Source: JARRNE01 sp963824085 (GTDB lineage: Bacteria > Pseudomonadota > Gammaproteobacteria > Chromatiales > Chromatiaceae). Taken from it: a stretch of 64,000 nucleotides of DNA. This document shows, in pieces, positions 53,361 to 62,346 of this stretch. The notes under the pieces are model-generated. The model saw nothing but the letters and a program-made list of their open reading frames with translations. It was not told where the DNA came from and did no database searches. The stretch spans positions 496,001 to 560,000 of the forward strand of contig CAWGNT010000023.1 of the NCBI GenBank assembly GCA_963824085.1, in the 5' to 3' direction. A program made the translations under genes and the position numbers. Positions within the stretch are counted from its first letter, which is position 1. Each line of letters begins with the position of its first letter.

Positions 53361-53480
53361 GCCGAAATCCCGGCAACCACGCGATTCTCTTCTCTGTTGT
53401 AGGTCCTCGGGCTAGAGCCGAAAAGTTCCAGCCGATAGGTACGGCGTTGTTACCGGTACTTCGGTGCCGCGCTACTAGTC
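53361..53480 (-). repeat. Dispersed repeat of about 115 bp, copy 2
   Basis: Inverse copy of the repeat at 38781. Shared blocks include CGGCACCGAAGT..CCGGTAACAA, CCGTACCTATCGGCTGGA, TTTTCGGCTCTAG and GAGAAGAGAATCGCGT. It lies upstream of the YdcF-like gene and creates a false N-terminal extension of its reading frame. Confidence 0.75.
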
Positions 53481-53511
53481 CGCCATACGGCCCGACCACG
53501 GTCAACCCGCA

Positions 53512-53910
53512 TTACCGTCGATCCTGGCCCGAGATGGCAAGAGTCCAGAAGCCGATCGTGAACACGAGCACCACCGCGCCTATCCACAACAGTGAGACGG
53601 CGTAGGCGCCGATCCAACCATTCGTTCGGCGGCTGATCACCAGGAACATCCAGACGGCGGCGATACAGCTCACAACCAGAAGCGGCAGAAGGCCGATGTC
53701 CCCCCCGAGCATCGGGGCGAGCTGCGTGTCGTGCCTGGCGAGCGCGAGGGCGGCGAGCCAAAGACCGTTGGGGATCAGCATGAAGGCCGCGTTCGGCAAG
53801 GAGAAGGGGACATAGGCGAAGCGTGCCAGCGCATATCGGTTGATCGCATAGACCGACCCAACAGTCAGCATGAATACCAGGAAGGCGAGAAAAAGGGCGA
53901 GGGCCGTCAT
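53512..53910 (-). CDS. Small membrane protein, unknown
   Basis: A 132-residue protein with four predicted membrane segments: LALFLAFLVFMLTVGSVYAI, LPNAAFMLIPNGLWLAALAL, LLPLLVVSCIAAVWMFLVIS and AYAVSLLWIGAVVLVFTIGF. The loops are short and only the tail is charged. I do not recognise the family. It lies between lipA and the YdcF-like gene on the same strand, 48 bp after the lipA stop, so it may belong to the lutABC–lipA transcript. Confidence 0.68.
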   Translation of the reverse strand: MTALALFLAFLVFMLTVGSVYAINRYALARFAYVPFSLPNAAFMLIPNGLWLAALALARHDTQLAPMLGGDIGLLPLLVVSCIAAVWMFLVISRRTNGWIGAYAVSLLWIGAVVLVFTIGFWTLAISGQDRR

Positions 53911-53958
53911 CCTAGGTGCCGTCGTTGGGCCGGGAAGAGGCGGAAGCCGGTCCCTCCA

Positions 53959-54936
53959 TCACGACCGGACGACCTCGGTGGCCTGCAGGTCCGCATGGTA
54001 AGAGGAGCGGACCATGGCCCCGCTCGCTACATTTACGAATCCCATCGCCTCCCCGCGCAGGCGCAGCTCCTCGAACTCCTCCGGCCTCCAGTAGCGAACG
54101 ACAGGAAGGTGATCCCGGCTCGGCTGCAGGTACTGACCGAGCGTCAGCATGTCGCACCCATGCTCGCGCAGGTCCGCCATCACGGAAAGCACCTCGTCCT
54201 GCTCCTCACCCAGCCCGAGCATCAGACCGGACTTGGTTGGAACTCCTGAATGGCGGGTTTTGAAGGCATCCAAGAGCTTGAGCGATCCCAGGTAGTCCGC
54301 CCCGGGGCGCGCGTGGCGGTAGAGGCGCGGTACCGTCTCCAGATTGTGATTGAAGACATCCGGCAACGCCTCGCCCGCGAGCAAATCCAAGGCGAACGCC
54401 TCTCTTCCCCGGAAGTCGGGAACCAGCACCTCCAGCCCGGTCGCCGGGGAGCGAGAGCGCACTGCACGCAGGCACGCGGCGAAGTGCCCCGCACCACCGT
54501 CGCGCAGATCATCCCTGTCAACCGAGGTGATCACAACATAGCGGAGGCCCAAGGCGGCGACGGCCTCCGCCAGCTGTCGCGGCTCATTGGGGTCCGGCGG
54601 CAGCGGTCGGCCGTGAGCCACGTCGCAGAAGGGACAGCGGCGGGTGCAAAGGTCCCCCAGGATCATGAAGGTAGCGGTTCCGTGGCTGAAGCACTCCCCA
54701 AGATTGGGGCACTGGGCTTCTTCGCACACGGTCGCGAGACCTCCCTCGCGAAGTAGGCGCTTGATGCGCGCCACCCCCGGCCCCACCGGCGCCTTGGCTC
54801 GTATCCAGCTCGGCTTTCGCAGGGCGGGCTCCGTCGCCTCTATCCGGATCGGGATGCGCGAGACCTTGTCCCGCCCTCGCTGGTGGGTGTCGGGGGTGGC
54901 GCGAGAGGGGGCGGAAAGGGTATCAGGACCTGCCAT
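53959..54936 (-). CDS. lipA: Lipoyl synthase
   Basis: A radical-SAM enzyme that inserts two sulfurs into octanoyl-carrier proteins to make lipoate, needed by pyruvate and 2-oxoglutarate dehydrogenases. The 325-residue protein has the auxiliary cluster CEEAQCPNLGECFSHGTATF (C-x4-C-x5-C), the radical-SAM CTRRCPFCDVAHGRP and the C-terminal ASGAMVRSSYHAD with the cluster-ligand serine. The partner lipB is absent here. It starts 44 bp after lutC, in the same direction. The N-terminal 20 residues are variable; ATG at 54936 is used. Confidence 0.95.
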   Translation of the reverse strand: MAGPDTLSAPSRATPDTHQRGRDKVSRIPIRIEATEPALRKPSWIRAKAPVGPGVARIKRLLREGGLATVCEEAQCPNLGECFSHGTATFMILGDLCTRRCPFCDVAHGRPLPPDPNEPRQLAEAVAALGLRYVVITSVDRDDLRDGGAGHFAACLRAVRSRSPATGLEVLVPDFRGREAFALDLLAGEALPDVFNHNLETVPRLYRHARPGADYLGSLKLLDAFKTRHSGVPTKSGLMLGLGEEQDEVLSVMADLREHGCDMLTLGQYLQPSRDHLPVVRYWRPEEFEELRLRGEAMGFVNVASGAMVRSSYHADLQATEVVRS

Positions 54937-54980
54937 AAAAACTCTCTATCGTCGTGATTTGCGGCTCAGCGAAGAGGCTC

Positions 54981-55637
54981 TCACCCCTCTCGCTGGATAA
55001 AAACAATCAGCTCCCTGGGTCCATGGACCCCGTAGGAGAGCGTCTGCTCGATGTCGGCCGACTTGGACGGACCTGAGATAAGCAGCGCGTTCGCGGGCAT
55101 CCCGGCGGCCCATGCCTGCTCCGAAAGGACCTCGGCGAACGTGCTGTACAGGTCGCCGGCCCGCAGGACAACAACATGCAACGGCGGTACGAGTGACATC
55201 AGGCGGGGCTCGTCCGGAGTCGGCCAGAGCACGAGCGAGCCGGTCTCCGCGATGGCACCGCGGCAGCTGGTAACGGCAGCATCTATCCTTTGGAACAAGG
55301 TGTCGCGGAAGATCTCCACCGGCTCGAGGTAAGGTAGCAAGGGCAGCGAAGACTGCTCAGGCCACCCACCCTCGAGCGCCGACCCCAAAGGACCCCGGGG
55401 ACCGAATAGCAGATTGCGCGCCCTCTTGCCACGGAGCACCTCGAAGAGGCGCACCGGCCAATCGGCATCTACGTCGTGGACCTCGCCGCGTACCGACTCC
55501 ATACGCTCGCGAAATCGCCGCAGCCGCTCCGCCGCGTCCCAGTCGAAACGCCGCACGGGGACTTCGAGTACCTTGCGCGTCTCGCCCGCACGAGCGCGTC
55601 GCAAGGTGTTCAGGATACGCCGGCGCGCGTCATTCAA
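54981..55637 (-). CDS. lutC: Lactate utilization protein LutC (LUD domain)
   Basis: A LUD-domain protein of 218 residues (family about 210–230), one of three subunits of the LutABC L-lactate oxidation system. It contains RLRRFRERMESVRGEVHDVD and LAAGDLYSTFAEVLSEQAWA-type helix with TSCRGAIAETGSLVLWPTPD, and ends KSADIEQTLSYGVHGPRELI. The usual ATG is missing; TTG at 55637 follows a strong GAGGAGG and overlaps the lutB stop by 8 bases, so translation is coupled to lutB. The long frame further upstream is an out-of-frame overlap of lutB. Confidence 0.88.
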   Translation of the reverse strand: MNDARRRILNTLRRARAGETRKVLEVPVRRFDWDAAERLRRFRERMESVRGEVHDVDADWPVRLFEVLRGKRARNLLFGPRGPLGSALEGGWPEQSSLPLLPYLEPVEIFRDTLFQRIDAAVTSCRGAIAETGSLVLWPTPDEPRLMSLVPPLHVVVLRAGDLYSTFAEVLSEQAWAAGMPANALLISGPSKSADIEQTLSYGVHGPRELIVFIQREG

Positions 55638-57042
55638 GGTCGAAGCCCTCCTCCTCGGCGAGACGGTGCAGGGTTCGCGCGGCGATGGCTGGGGCGGCAC
55701 GGGTCCGTGTCCAGGCGCCGAGCCGGTGCGGTACCAGAAATCGGGCGCGCGAGAGGAGCCCTGTTGCCAGCCGGTAGCGGCTGGGGCTGCGGTGAAGCCA
55801 AGACCAGAGCCGCCAGACGAGATCGTGCGAGGGCTTCCGACGGGCTCCCTGTTCGAGGACCCCCGCGCCCGGCTCCCCTCGCACGCCCTCGTGGCGCAGC
55901 CGATTGAGCAAGCTGGGAATCGGGATCTCGACGGGGCAGACCTCGCCGCAAGCACCGCACAGCGTAGAGGCGTCGGCCAGCTCCCCGTAGCCCCCGAGGC
56001 CGTGGAGCTGGGGCTCCAGGATGCTGCCGATGGGTCCCGGGTACACGGTGCCGTAGGCGTGGCCCCCCAGGCGCGTGTACACCGGGCAGTGATTCATGCA
56101 GGCGCCGCACCGAATGCAGCGCAGGGTCGCCTGCAGCTCCGGGTCTGCGAAGATGCGCGAGCGCCCGTTGTCGAGGAGCACCAGGTGGACCTCACGCGGA
56201 CCATCCCTTTCGCCTGACTTGCGCGGAGAGCTGATCAGGTTGAAATAGGTCGTAATGGGCTGTCCGGTCGCGGAGCGCGTCAACAAGGTCAGTAAGGCTG
56301 GTACCTGGTCCATGCGGGCCACCACCTTCTCGATGCCGGCCAAGGCGATATGCACCTCGGGGGCCGTGGTGCACATGCGTCCGTTGCCCTCGTTCTCGAC
56401 CAGGCAGAGGGTGCCGGTCTCGGCGACCGCGAAGTTGACCCCGGACAGGCCGGCCCGAGCGCTCCGAAACCTCTCCCGCATGACCCCACGCGCCGCGGCG
56501 GTCAGGGCCTCGATGTCCTCGCTGTAGGGGACGTCCGGGAACTGCTCCTCGAAGAGCGCGGCGATCTCGCGTCTGTCCTTGTGAATAGCGGGAGCGATGA
56601 TGTGGGACGGCGGCTCTCGGGCAAGCTGAATGATCAGCTCTCCAAGATCGGTCTCCACCACCTCGATGCCCTGTGCTTCGAGGAACCGGTTGAGCCCCAC
56701 TTCCTCGGAGACCATGGACTTGCCCTTGATGAGCGTCCCCGCCTGGTGCCGGCGCAGGATCTCGAGCACGATGCGGTTAGCATCGGCCGCCGCTTCCGCC
56801 CAATGCACCCGGATTCCGTTCTGAGTGCACTTGCCCTCCAGCTCCTCGAGAAGCTCCGGCAAGCGTGATAGGGCATGGGCGCGAATGGCGTAGCCTTGCC
56901 CTCGCAGATCGGCGAGCTCCTCGGCATCCGGAAAGGCAGCCTGACGTTTTCGGACCAGGCCGTCCATCGCTCGGCGGATGTTTGCCCTGACCCGCGCATC
57001 ACCGAGGGCCTTCTCCGCACGCAGGCGCAGCTCACTCGCCAC
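55630..57042 (-). CDS. lutB: Lactate utilization iron-sulfur protein LutB
   Basis: A 470-residue protein with an N-terminal LUD domain (HQAGTLIKGKSMVSEEVGLN; SGVNFAVAETGTLCLVENEG) and two 4Fe-4S motifs, CIRCGACMNHCPVY and CGACGEVCPVEIP, which link lactate oxidation to the respiratory chain. The C-terminal 90 residues include RLWSWLHRSPSRYRLATGLL. GTG at 57042 is the start: GGGAG lies 7 bases before it, and an earlier TTG at 57069 lacks support. It overlaps lutA by 11 bases and lutC by 8, the tight coupling typical of this operon. Function from the family. Confidence 0.93.
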   Translation of the reverse strand: MASELRLRAEKALGDARVRANIRRAMDGLVRKRQAAFPDAEELADLRGQGYAIRAHALSRLPELLEELEGKCTQNGIRVHWAEAAADANRIVLEILRRHQAGTLIKGKSMVSEEVGLNRFLEAQGIEVVETDLGELIIQLAREPPSHIIAPAIHKDRREIAALFEEQFPDVPYSEDIEALTAAARGVMRERFRSARAGLSGVNFAVAETGTLCLVENEGNGRMCTTAPEVHIALAGIEKVVARMDQVPALLTLLTRSATGQPITTYFNLISSPRKSGERDGPREVHLVLLDNGRSRIFADPELQATLRCIRCGACMNHCPVYTRLGGHAYGTVYPGPIGSILEPQLHGLGGYGELADASTLCGACGEVCPVEIPIPSLLNRLRHEGVRGEPGAGVLEQGARRKPSHDLVWRLWSWLHRSPSRYRLATGLLSRARFLVPHRLGAWTRTRAAPAIAARTLHRLAEEEGFDLE

Positions 57043-57772
57043 GGGTGCGCTCCCAGAGAAACTCCGCAATGTGCTTGACCTGCGGGGCCTTGCCCTGACG
57101 CTGGAAGGTGCCGCCTAGGTTCATCAGACAGCCGCAGTCCTGGCTGACCAGGACGTCAGCCCGAGTGGCCCTGATCGCGGCCGTCTTGTCGGCGGCCATG
57201 GCGGCAGAAATCTCGGGCTCCTTGACTGCAAAGGTACCGCCGAATCCGCAGCACTCGTACGCGTGGTCCGGCTCGACGGTCACGACATGCGCCAAGCGAC
57301 TCAACAGACTCGATGCGGCCTCCGCTACGCCGAGCTCGCGCCGTGCCGAACAGGAGTTGTGCAGGGCAACGGTGAATGGTGGTCCGAGGTCGGTCGGCCG
57401 CAGGTCGATAACCTCAACCAGGAGCTCCGTGAGCTCGTAGACCCGTGAGGCCAGGGATTTCGCCCGAGCCTCATCGGGGGTTCCGTCGAAGAGGGTTGGG
57501 TAGTGGACGCGGAGCATCCCGGCGCACGAGGCGGAGGGCACCACCACCGGGATCTCCTTGCCGAGGGCGTCGAGCTGAAGACGAGCTACCGCCCGCGCCT
57601 CTGCCCGATAGCCGGAGTTCCACGCTGGCTGCCCGCAGCAGGTCTGCGCCCGCGGAAAGATCACGCGGATTCCTTGATCCTTGAGCAGGCGCATGGCACA
57701 GACGCCAACCCGGGGGAATAACAGGTCGACGAGGCAGGTCCCAAAAAAGTAGACGACCTCCGGCTTGGTCAT
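57032..57772 (-). CDS. lutA: Lactate utilization protein LutA (cysteine-rich CCG domain)
   Basis: A 246-residue protein with two CCG-type cysteine motifs, QTCCGQPAWNSGY and YECCGFGGTFAVKEPE, which bind a 4Fe-4S-like cluster in the glycolate-oxidase/heterodisulfide-reductase group. The start VVYFFGTCLVDLLFPRVG is typical of LutA. It is the first gene of the lutA–lutB–lutC unit. A promoter should lie in the 199-bp gap to the glycosyltransferase, which is itself upstream in the same direction. LldR-type regulators are not in this window. Confidence 0.92.
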   Translation of the reverse strand: MTKPEVVYFFGTCLVDLLFPRVGVCAMRLLKDQGIRVIFPRAQTCCGQPAWNSGYRAEARAVARLQLDALGKEIPVVVPSASCAGMLRVHYPTLFDGTPDEARAKSLASRVYELTELLVEVIDLRPTDLGPPFTVALHNSCSARRELGVAEAASSLLSRLAHVVTVEPDHAYECCGFGGTFAVKEPEISAAMAADKTAAIRATRADVLVSQDCGCLMNLGGTFQRQGKAPQVKHIAEFLWERTRGE

Positions 57773-57971
57773 TAGCCAATTATACCGTTCGCACTTGCTT
57801 TCTCGGTTTTCTGGGGCCTGGTTGCGGGCGCCTGAGGACGCCGTGCATACCCCCTCTAGACTTGACGGCAGCCGCCATGCTGCCCGCGCCTGCGGCGACC
57901 GAAACTCGGCCCCTCAGGTCACAGACCGAAAGAGCCACGTGCATTGGGTACGTGAACAGGAGTCCAGCGGC

Positions 57972-59657
57972 TCAGCCGGCAGTCCGGATGCGTTGGAAGA
58001 GGATGAAAAGGTCCCGCCGATCGTCTCGGCGGCGGCCCTCCCAGATTCGCCGCCAGCTCGGACCCAGGTCGACTTCCGTCCCGTGAGCACGCACCGGCGC
58101 CTCGACGACGATCAGGTCGCAGTCTGTATCCTGCGGCCGCTTGATGTGCTCGGTCGTGACCCCGGCGAAATAGTGGAGCATCCCCCGCTCGGACTCTCTC
58201 AGCCGCATGTCTTTGAGGTCGGCGACACAGCGATAGTGCGCGGGCAGTGCGTGCTTCAGCTCCGTGAACACTGTCCTATAGCTCTTCGCCTGGTCGAGCC
58301 AAGGGAGGTGAATCGTGGCCACCAGACCCCAGACGAGGGTCAGTCCGGCGGGCCAAATGACCAGTGCGGCGGGTTGGGGCGGGCGAAAGTGAACGAGGAC
58401 CCAGGTCCAACCAATCTGCAGCACAACCGCCCCGAGGAACGCCCCCCACCGCCAGGTGGGCTGGAAGTCCGGCGGAAGGTGTTTGCCGATCAGCCCGAGC
58501 TCCGGCGCGTGTCCCACCGCCAACCCGTGAAGCCACAGGAACCAGAGGAGTCCGGCGAGGAGTCCGAATAGGACGGCGCTCCCCCAATAACCGCCCGCCA
58601 CCACCCATGCCGGCAAACGGCGGATGGCGCCCGCGCCGATCACGGCGAGCGGAGCCAACAAGGGCAATGCGTACAGGTCACGCGCCGTGTTCGAGGCGAA
58701 CAAGACCGCCCAGCCGATGATGGAGGCGACCAGCGTAACCCGCACGCCGTCGCTGGCGAAGGCATCTGCGCGGCGCCGCCAGAGGGTCCAAAGTGCCATG
58801 GGGAGGACGGGAAAGGTGACCCAGGGAAACGTGCGCAGCCAGAACAGGTCCCTGGCCGGCGAGCCGAGCCCAGCGGTGCCGAGGTAGCGCCCGAAGTTGT
58901 TGTCCCAGAACCACAGGGTAAAGAGGCTCGGGTCGCGAAGATATAGGGCAGTCGGCCAGACAAGCAACCACGGTAGGGACACCCCCACGGCCACCAACAA
59001 CGCCTTGAGATAGCCAAGCCTCCGCCACGGGCCGAACACGGCCGGAAGCGTCAATCCGGTGAGACCAAGAATCCCGGGGCCGAGCAGGCCCTTGGAGAGA
59101 AAGGCGAGACCCGCGCCCGTCCCGAGCCAAAGGCCGCCCCAGGCGATGCTTTCACGCGCGCGCACGAGCCCGTATAGCCCGATCGCCACACCGGCCGTCA
59201 GTGCCGTGTCCGTGATCATGAAATGGCCATTCTGCAGCAGCCCCAGAGTCGAGAGGAGGAGCAGCACGCCGAGTCCCCCGTAACCCCGACCCCAAGTGGC
59301 GCGGGAGAGGAGGCCCGTGAACACGAGCGCGAGGCCGAGATACAGGGCGGTGGTCAGGCGGGCGGCATCGTGAAGCGGCAGCCAGCGGTGCAGCAGATGC
59401 ACCATGCCGGTGGCGGTTATGTAGTACGCCGGCGGCTTCTCCATGAATGGGTCGGCCGCCAGGGTAGGCACCACGAAGTCTCCGGTGCGGTACATGTTGT
59501 AGATGATGCCGAACGAGTAAGCCTCATCCTGCTTCCATGGGTCGTGGCCCACCAGTCCCGGCAGGAGGTAGGCGAGGGCGAGCAGGATGACGCCAACGAA
59601 AATTCTCAGAGAGGATCGCGGCTCGGACGCGGCGATCGGAGGGACAGGTTCGGACAT
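57972..59657 (-). CDS. ArnT-like integral-membrane glycosyltransferase (GT83 type)
   Basis: A multi-pass membrane protein of 561 residues of the PMT/ArnT type, which transfers sugars from polyprenyl-phosphate donors at the outer face of the inner membrane. The first loop has LVGHDPWKQDEAYSFGIIYN with the catalytic Asp/Glu and DPFMEKPPAYYITAT. About 11–12 hydrophobic segments follow and a soluble C-terminal domain begins near residue 470 (PWLDQAKSYRTVFTELKHAL). The sugar and acceptor (lipid A, protein or polysaccharide) are unknown. Start is ATG at 59657. No other lipid A genes are next to it. The GT4 gene across the element at 59704 is divergent. Confidence 0.86.
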   Translation of the reverse strand: MSEPVPPIAASEPRSSLRIFVGVILLALAYLLPGLVGHDPWKQDEAYSFGIIYNMYRTGDFVVPTLAADPFMEKPPAYYITATGMVHLLHRWLPLHDAARLTTALYLGLALVFTGLLSRATWGRGYGGLGVLLLLSTLGLLQNGHFMITDTALTAGVAIGLYGLVRARESIAWGGLWLGTGAGLAFLSKGLLGPGILGLTGLTLPAVFGPWRRLGYLKALLVAVGVSLPWLLVWPTALYLRDPSLFTLWFWDNNFGRYLGTAGLGSPARDLFWLRTFPWVTFPVLPMALWTLWRRRADAFASDGVRVTLVASIIGWAVLFASNTARDLYALPLLAPLAVIGAGAIRRLPAWVVAGGYWGSAVLFGLLAGLLWFLWLHGLAVGHAPELGLIGKHLPPDFQPTWRWGAFLGAVVLQIGWTWVLVHFRPPQPAALVIWPAGLTLVWGLVATIHLPWLDQAKSYRTVFTELKHALPAHYRCVADLKDMRLRESERGMLHYFAGVTTEHIKRPQDTDCDLIVVEAPVRAHGTEVDLGPSWRRIWEGRRRDDRRDLFILFQRIRTAG

Positions 59658-59703
59658 GACCAAGGCGGCGGGTGTCGTAGGTCGGCTGCGCAATATAGCA
59701 CGG

Positions 59704-59876
59704 GGTGATTAGCACGATAACTCAGCTGCCGAGCCAGGGTCGGGTACGGACCGTCGGGACACGCCGTGAATACGTCCATGTAGGCTCGACGGCGCCGTCC
59801 GTGCCGCCGACGGTCCCGCCGACCCGCACCCGACCCGCCTAACGAACATTCCAGCTGAGGCACGACGCTAATCACC
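59704..59876. mobile_element. GGTGATTAG element, copy 2 (MITE-like)
   Basis: A 173-bp non-coding element with imperfect terminal inverted repeats (GGTGATTAG ... CTAATCACC) flanked by a perfect 8-bp direct repeat TAGCACGG (59696–59703 and 59877–59884). About 80% identical by eye to copy 1 at 20694, same orientation. It lies between two divergent glycosyltransferase genes. Confidence 0.82.
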
Positions 59877-59914
59877 TAGCACGGTGGAGCGAGGTACAGG
59901 GCTACAATGGGGCC

Positions 59915-61072
59915 GTGCTTGCTCCTAACGAAAGCCCCGCATCGCCGCACTCCTCCCTCCCGCAGTCCCGGCTCGCGGTGTTTGCATCTTTTTCCGGTTC
60001 GGGCGGAGTGGAGCGCATGCTCGTGAGCCTGATCCGCGGGTTTGTGGAGCTTGGGCAGGCGGTTGACCTGGTCATGGTAAGGGCGGAGAGCCCCCACCTG
60101 AACCGGCTCCCTCAGGAGGTGCGAGTGGTGCGACTGGGCACAAACCACACCTTCCTGGCGGTGCCCGGCCTGGCCCATTATCTTCGCCGACAGCGCCCCG
60201 GAGCTGTCCTGGCTGCGAAGGACCGGGCCGGCAGGACGGCGGTGGCGGCGCGTCGCTTGGCGGGCACGGGCACCCGCTTGGTGCTGCGCCTGGGGACCAA
60301 TCTCTCCGCCGCCATGGGGAGCAAATCGGCGCTGGAGCGGTGGCTGCGCTACTGGCCAGTCCGCCGGCTATATCCTACGGTGGACCAGATAGTCGCTGTG
60401 TCGGAAGGGGTGGCGGAGGACACCGCCACGATCGCCCGCATCCCGCGCGAGCGCATCAAGGTGATCCGCAACCCGGTGATTACGCCCGAGCTGCGTGCGC
60501 TCGCGGAAAAAACGTGCAGCCACCCCTGGCTCCAGCCGGGTGAGCCGCCGGTGATTCTGGGAGCCGGGCGCTTTCAGCGCCAGAAAGACTTTCCCACCCT
60601 GATCCGCGCGTTTGCTCAGCTGCGTCGCACGCGCCCGTGCCGGCTCCTCATCTTGGGCGACGGCGGAGACCGGGGGAAACTGGAGAGCTTGATCCGGGAG
60701 CTCACGTTGTCGGAACAGGTGCAGCTACCCGGGTTCAAGGCCAACCCCTTCCCCTTCGTAGCGCGCGCGAGCCTGTTCGTCCTCTCTTCCGCTTGGGAGG
60801 GCTCGCCCAACGTCTTGACGGAGGCCATGGCGCTGGGGACGCCTGTCGTATCGACCGACTGCCCGAGCGGGCCACGGGAGCTGTTGGACCATGGTCGCTT
60901 CGGTCCCCTCGTGCCGATGGGCGACGTCGACGGACTGTCGGCCGCTATGGCCGACACCCTCGATCATCCTCCGCCCCCCGAGACCCTGATGGGGGCAGTG
61001 TCCGAGTACAGTCAGGAGGCAAGCTCACGGCGCTATCTCGAGGTCCTGGGTCTCGACCCCGCAGCGCAATAG
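59915..61072 (+). CDS. GT4-family glycosyltransferase
   Basis: A GT-B-fold retaining glycosyltransferase of 385 residues. The N-terminal domain has LAVFASFSGSGGVERMLVSL, and the C-terminal domain has ILGAGRFQRQKDFPTLIRAF and SSAWEGSPNVLTEAMALGTP followed by VVSTDCPSGP, with the E-x7-E donor site. Such enzymes add sugars to lipopolysaccharide or polysaccharide. The GTG start at 59915 has no clear ribosome binding site. It is divergent from the ArnT-like gene across the element at 59704. No further glycan genes follow, so the target is unknown. Confidence 0.88.
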   Translation: MLAPNESPASPHSSLPQSRLAVFASFSGSGGVERMLVSLIRGFVELGQAVDLVMVRAESPHLNRLPQEVRVVRLGTNHTFLAVPGLAHYLRRQRPGAVLAAKDRAGRTAVAARRLAGTGTRLVLRLGTNLSAAMGSKSALERWLRYWPVRRLYPTVDQIVAVSEGVAEDTATIARIPRERIKVIRNPVITPELRALAEKTCSHPWLQPGEPPVILGAGRFQRQKDFPTLIRAFAQLRRTRPCRLLILGDGGDRGKLESLIRELTLSEQVQLPGFKANPFPFVARASLFVLSSAWEGSPNVLTEAMALGTPVVSTDCPSGPRELLDHGRFGPLVPMGDVDGLSAAMADTLDHPPPPETLMGAVSEYSQEASSRRYLEVLGLDPAAQ

Positions 61073-61397
61073 GGGACTTCGGCATCGGGCCAGACATCCT
61101 CTCGCACCGGCTTCGCTCGTCCCGGGTCACAGCCGCAGCCACGACGTGCTCGTCAAGGGAAGCGAAGGCGCCCGACGGGCCATCGGGTACCGCAAAGCGG
61201 AAGCCCGATCACAGGACGATACCAAGTCATGCTGAAAGATACAGAAGAATCCGCTAATATATCGAAAATTGGCGTTACGGCCCGGATCGCCATCTTCATG
61301 GGCATCATCCGGGGCGTCGGCAGTCGTAGCGACTCTGAACGGGCTCTCGGACTAGTCGGCGCGAAACCCCATCGGTTGGCAAACGGTTGAGGATAAG
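61073..61397. other. Gap between GT4 gene and small-protein gene
   Basis: This 325-bp gap holds no supported gene. An AT-rich patch at 61243–61275 is the likely promoter region of the small protein that follows, and an imperfect hairpin TCGGGTACCGC / GCGGAAGCCCGA lies near 61187–61212, without a T-run. Confidence 0.4.
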
Positions 61398-61697
61398 ATG
61401 ATGAGCAGGCTCCCGCAGGTCGGTACCGTTGTCCAGCTCTTCGGCGTAGGCTGCGAAGGCTGCGGCCACTTCCGGGGCAACTTTTCCGTCATGTCCGTCG
61501 AGGCCGAGGGTGCGGCCACGGTAACTCTCGATCCTCAGGAGATCCATTGCGAGGGCGTCGTCGACAAAGGAGCCTTCGCGCCCCTTACGATTCAGTGGAA
61601 TCGGGACCTGGAGTGTTGGCAGGCCCAATGTGACGGACACCCGGTCGTCGTAAACATCAGCGGCCACTATCGCGGGGCCGAGCACGCTTTTGCCTGA
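61398..61697 (+). CDS. Small hypothetical protein with cysteine pairs
   Basis: A 99-residue soluble protein. Visible features are a GVGCEGCGHFRGN segment near residue 16 with a CEGC pair, a QEIHCEGVVDKG segment and a WNRDLECWQAQCDG segment. The cysteines may bind metal, but no family is recognised. AGGAT precedes the ATG, and the frame is well delimited. It is isolated between a glycosyltransferase and a long gene-free region with a terminator. Confidence 0.6.
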   Translation: MMSRLPQVGTVVQLFGVGCEGCGHFRGNFSVMSVEAEGAATVTLDPQEIHCEGVVDKGAFAPLTIQWNRDLECWQAQCDGHPVVVNISGHYRGAEHAFA

Positions 61698-62078
61698 GTC
61701 GCGGCCGGCCTCGGTTGTTGCCGCGGACGGGTTTCCGTCGCCAAGCTCCAGGGCGAAAGACCAACCCCGGCGGCCTGTTCAGAAACGGGCAAGATCCGGA
61801 CTGAACTTTCTCGCATCCGCGTGTTCTTACCGGATGAGCGTTACGTGACGCGGAGCCGCTTGAATCCCCCCCTCCCTTAGCGGCTCCCATTTCCCGGCAG
61901 CCCCAGCCGGGGAAGCGATTGCCCCGGATGCCTGTACCCCAAGGCTCCGGGGTTTCTTTTTGTGCCTCCAAGCGGCACCCGCCGTCTCAACCCAGCCAGG
62001 GTCATTTCGCCCGACCGCCAAGCAAAGACCCTAGGCCCGTCGCGACCGGTTCTTATCCGGACCGGCCGCATCCTGGAA
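61698..62078. other. Non-coding stretch before amidohydrolase remnant
   Basis: I see no gene in these 381 bp; the frames on both strands have no ribosome binding site and no recognisable sequence. It contains a terminator-like hairpin (61922–61961). Confidence 0.4.
61922..61961 (+). terminator. Rho-independent terminator
   Basis: Stem CCCCGGA / TCCGGGG with a 17-base loop, followed by TTTCTTTTT. It lies 225 bp past the small-protein gene, on its strand. Confidence 0.6.
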
Positions 62079-62333
62079 TCACTGCCAGTCGGTAAAGCCT
62101 GACGCCATTCTCGAAGAGGGCGTTACGGACCAGTGTGTCATCTTCGAGACGACCGCTCCCCCAACCACTCCAAGCGGCTCGACCCGAGCGAGGTAGCTCT
62201 CTGCGGTGAACGGACCGGGCAGGTAAGCCGCGTTGACCGTGAGGTGGAACCGCTCGTCGATGATGTGGAGGTGGCCGTCAAATATGGGTGTCGTTTGGTT
62301 ACCCACACCAGTCTCCCCAGCATCGATACGCAT
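62079..62333 (-). pseudogene. Remnant of an amidohydrolase (PF04909-type)
   Basis: An 84-codon frame whose residues 17–62 (PIFDGHLHIIDERFHLTVNA, then YLPGPFTAESYLARVEPLGV and VGGAVVS) match the N-terminus of a metal-dependent amidohydrolase (family length about 260–300) including the HxH motif in DGHLHI. After VVS the similarity stops and a short unrelated tail ends at a stop. The rest of the enzyme is missing. The 175-bp element of copy C lies 13 bp upstream and may have separated the gene from its start. Called a remnant, with the family from memory. Confidence 0.65.
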
Positions 62334-62346
62334 GACGAAGCGTCAT

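Noticed and set aside
53303..53380. N-terminal extension of the YdcF-like gene (MVAGISAWLYQK)
   Set aside because: It is encoded by the 115-bp dispersed repeat and lacks family similarity; the membrane helix begins at the ATG at 53302.
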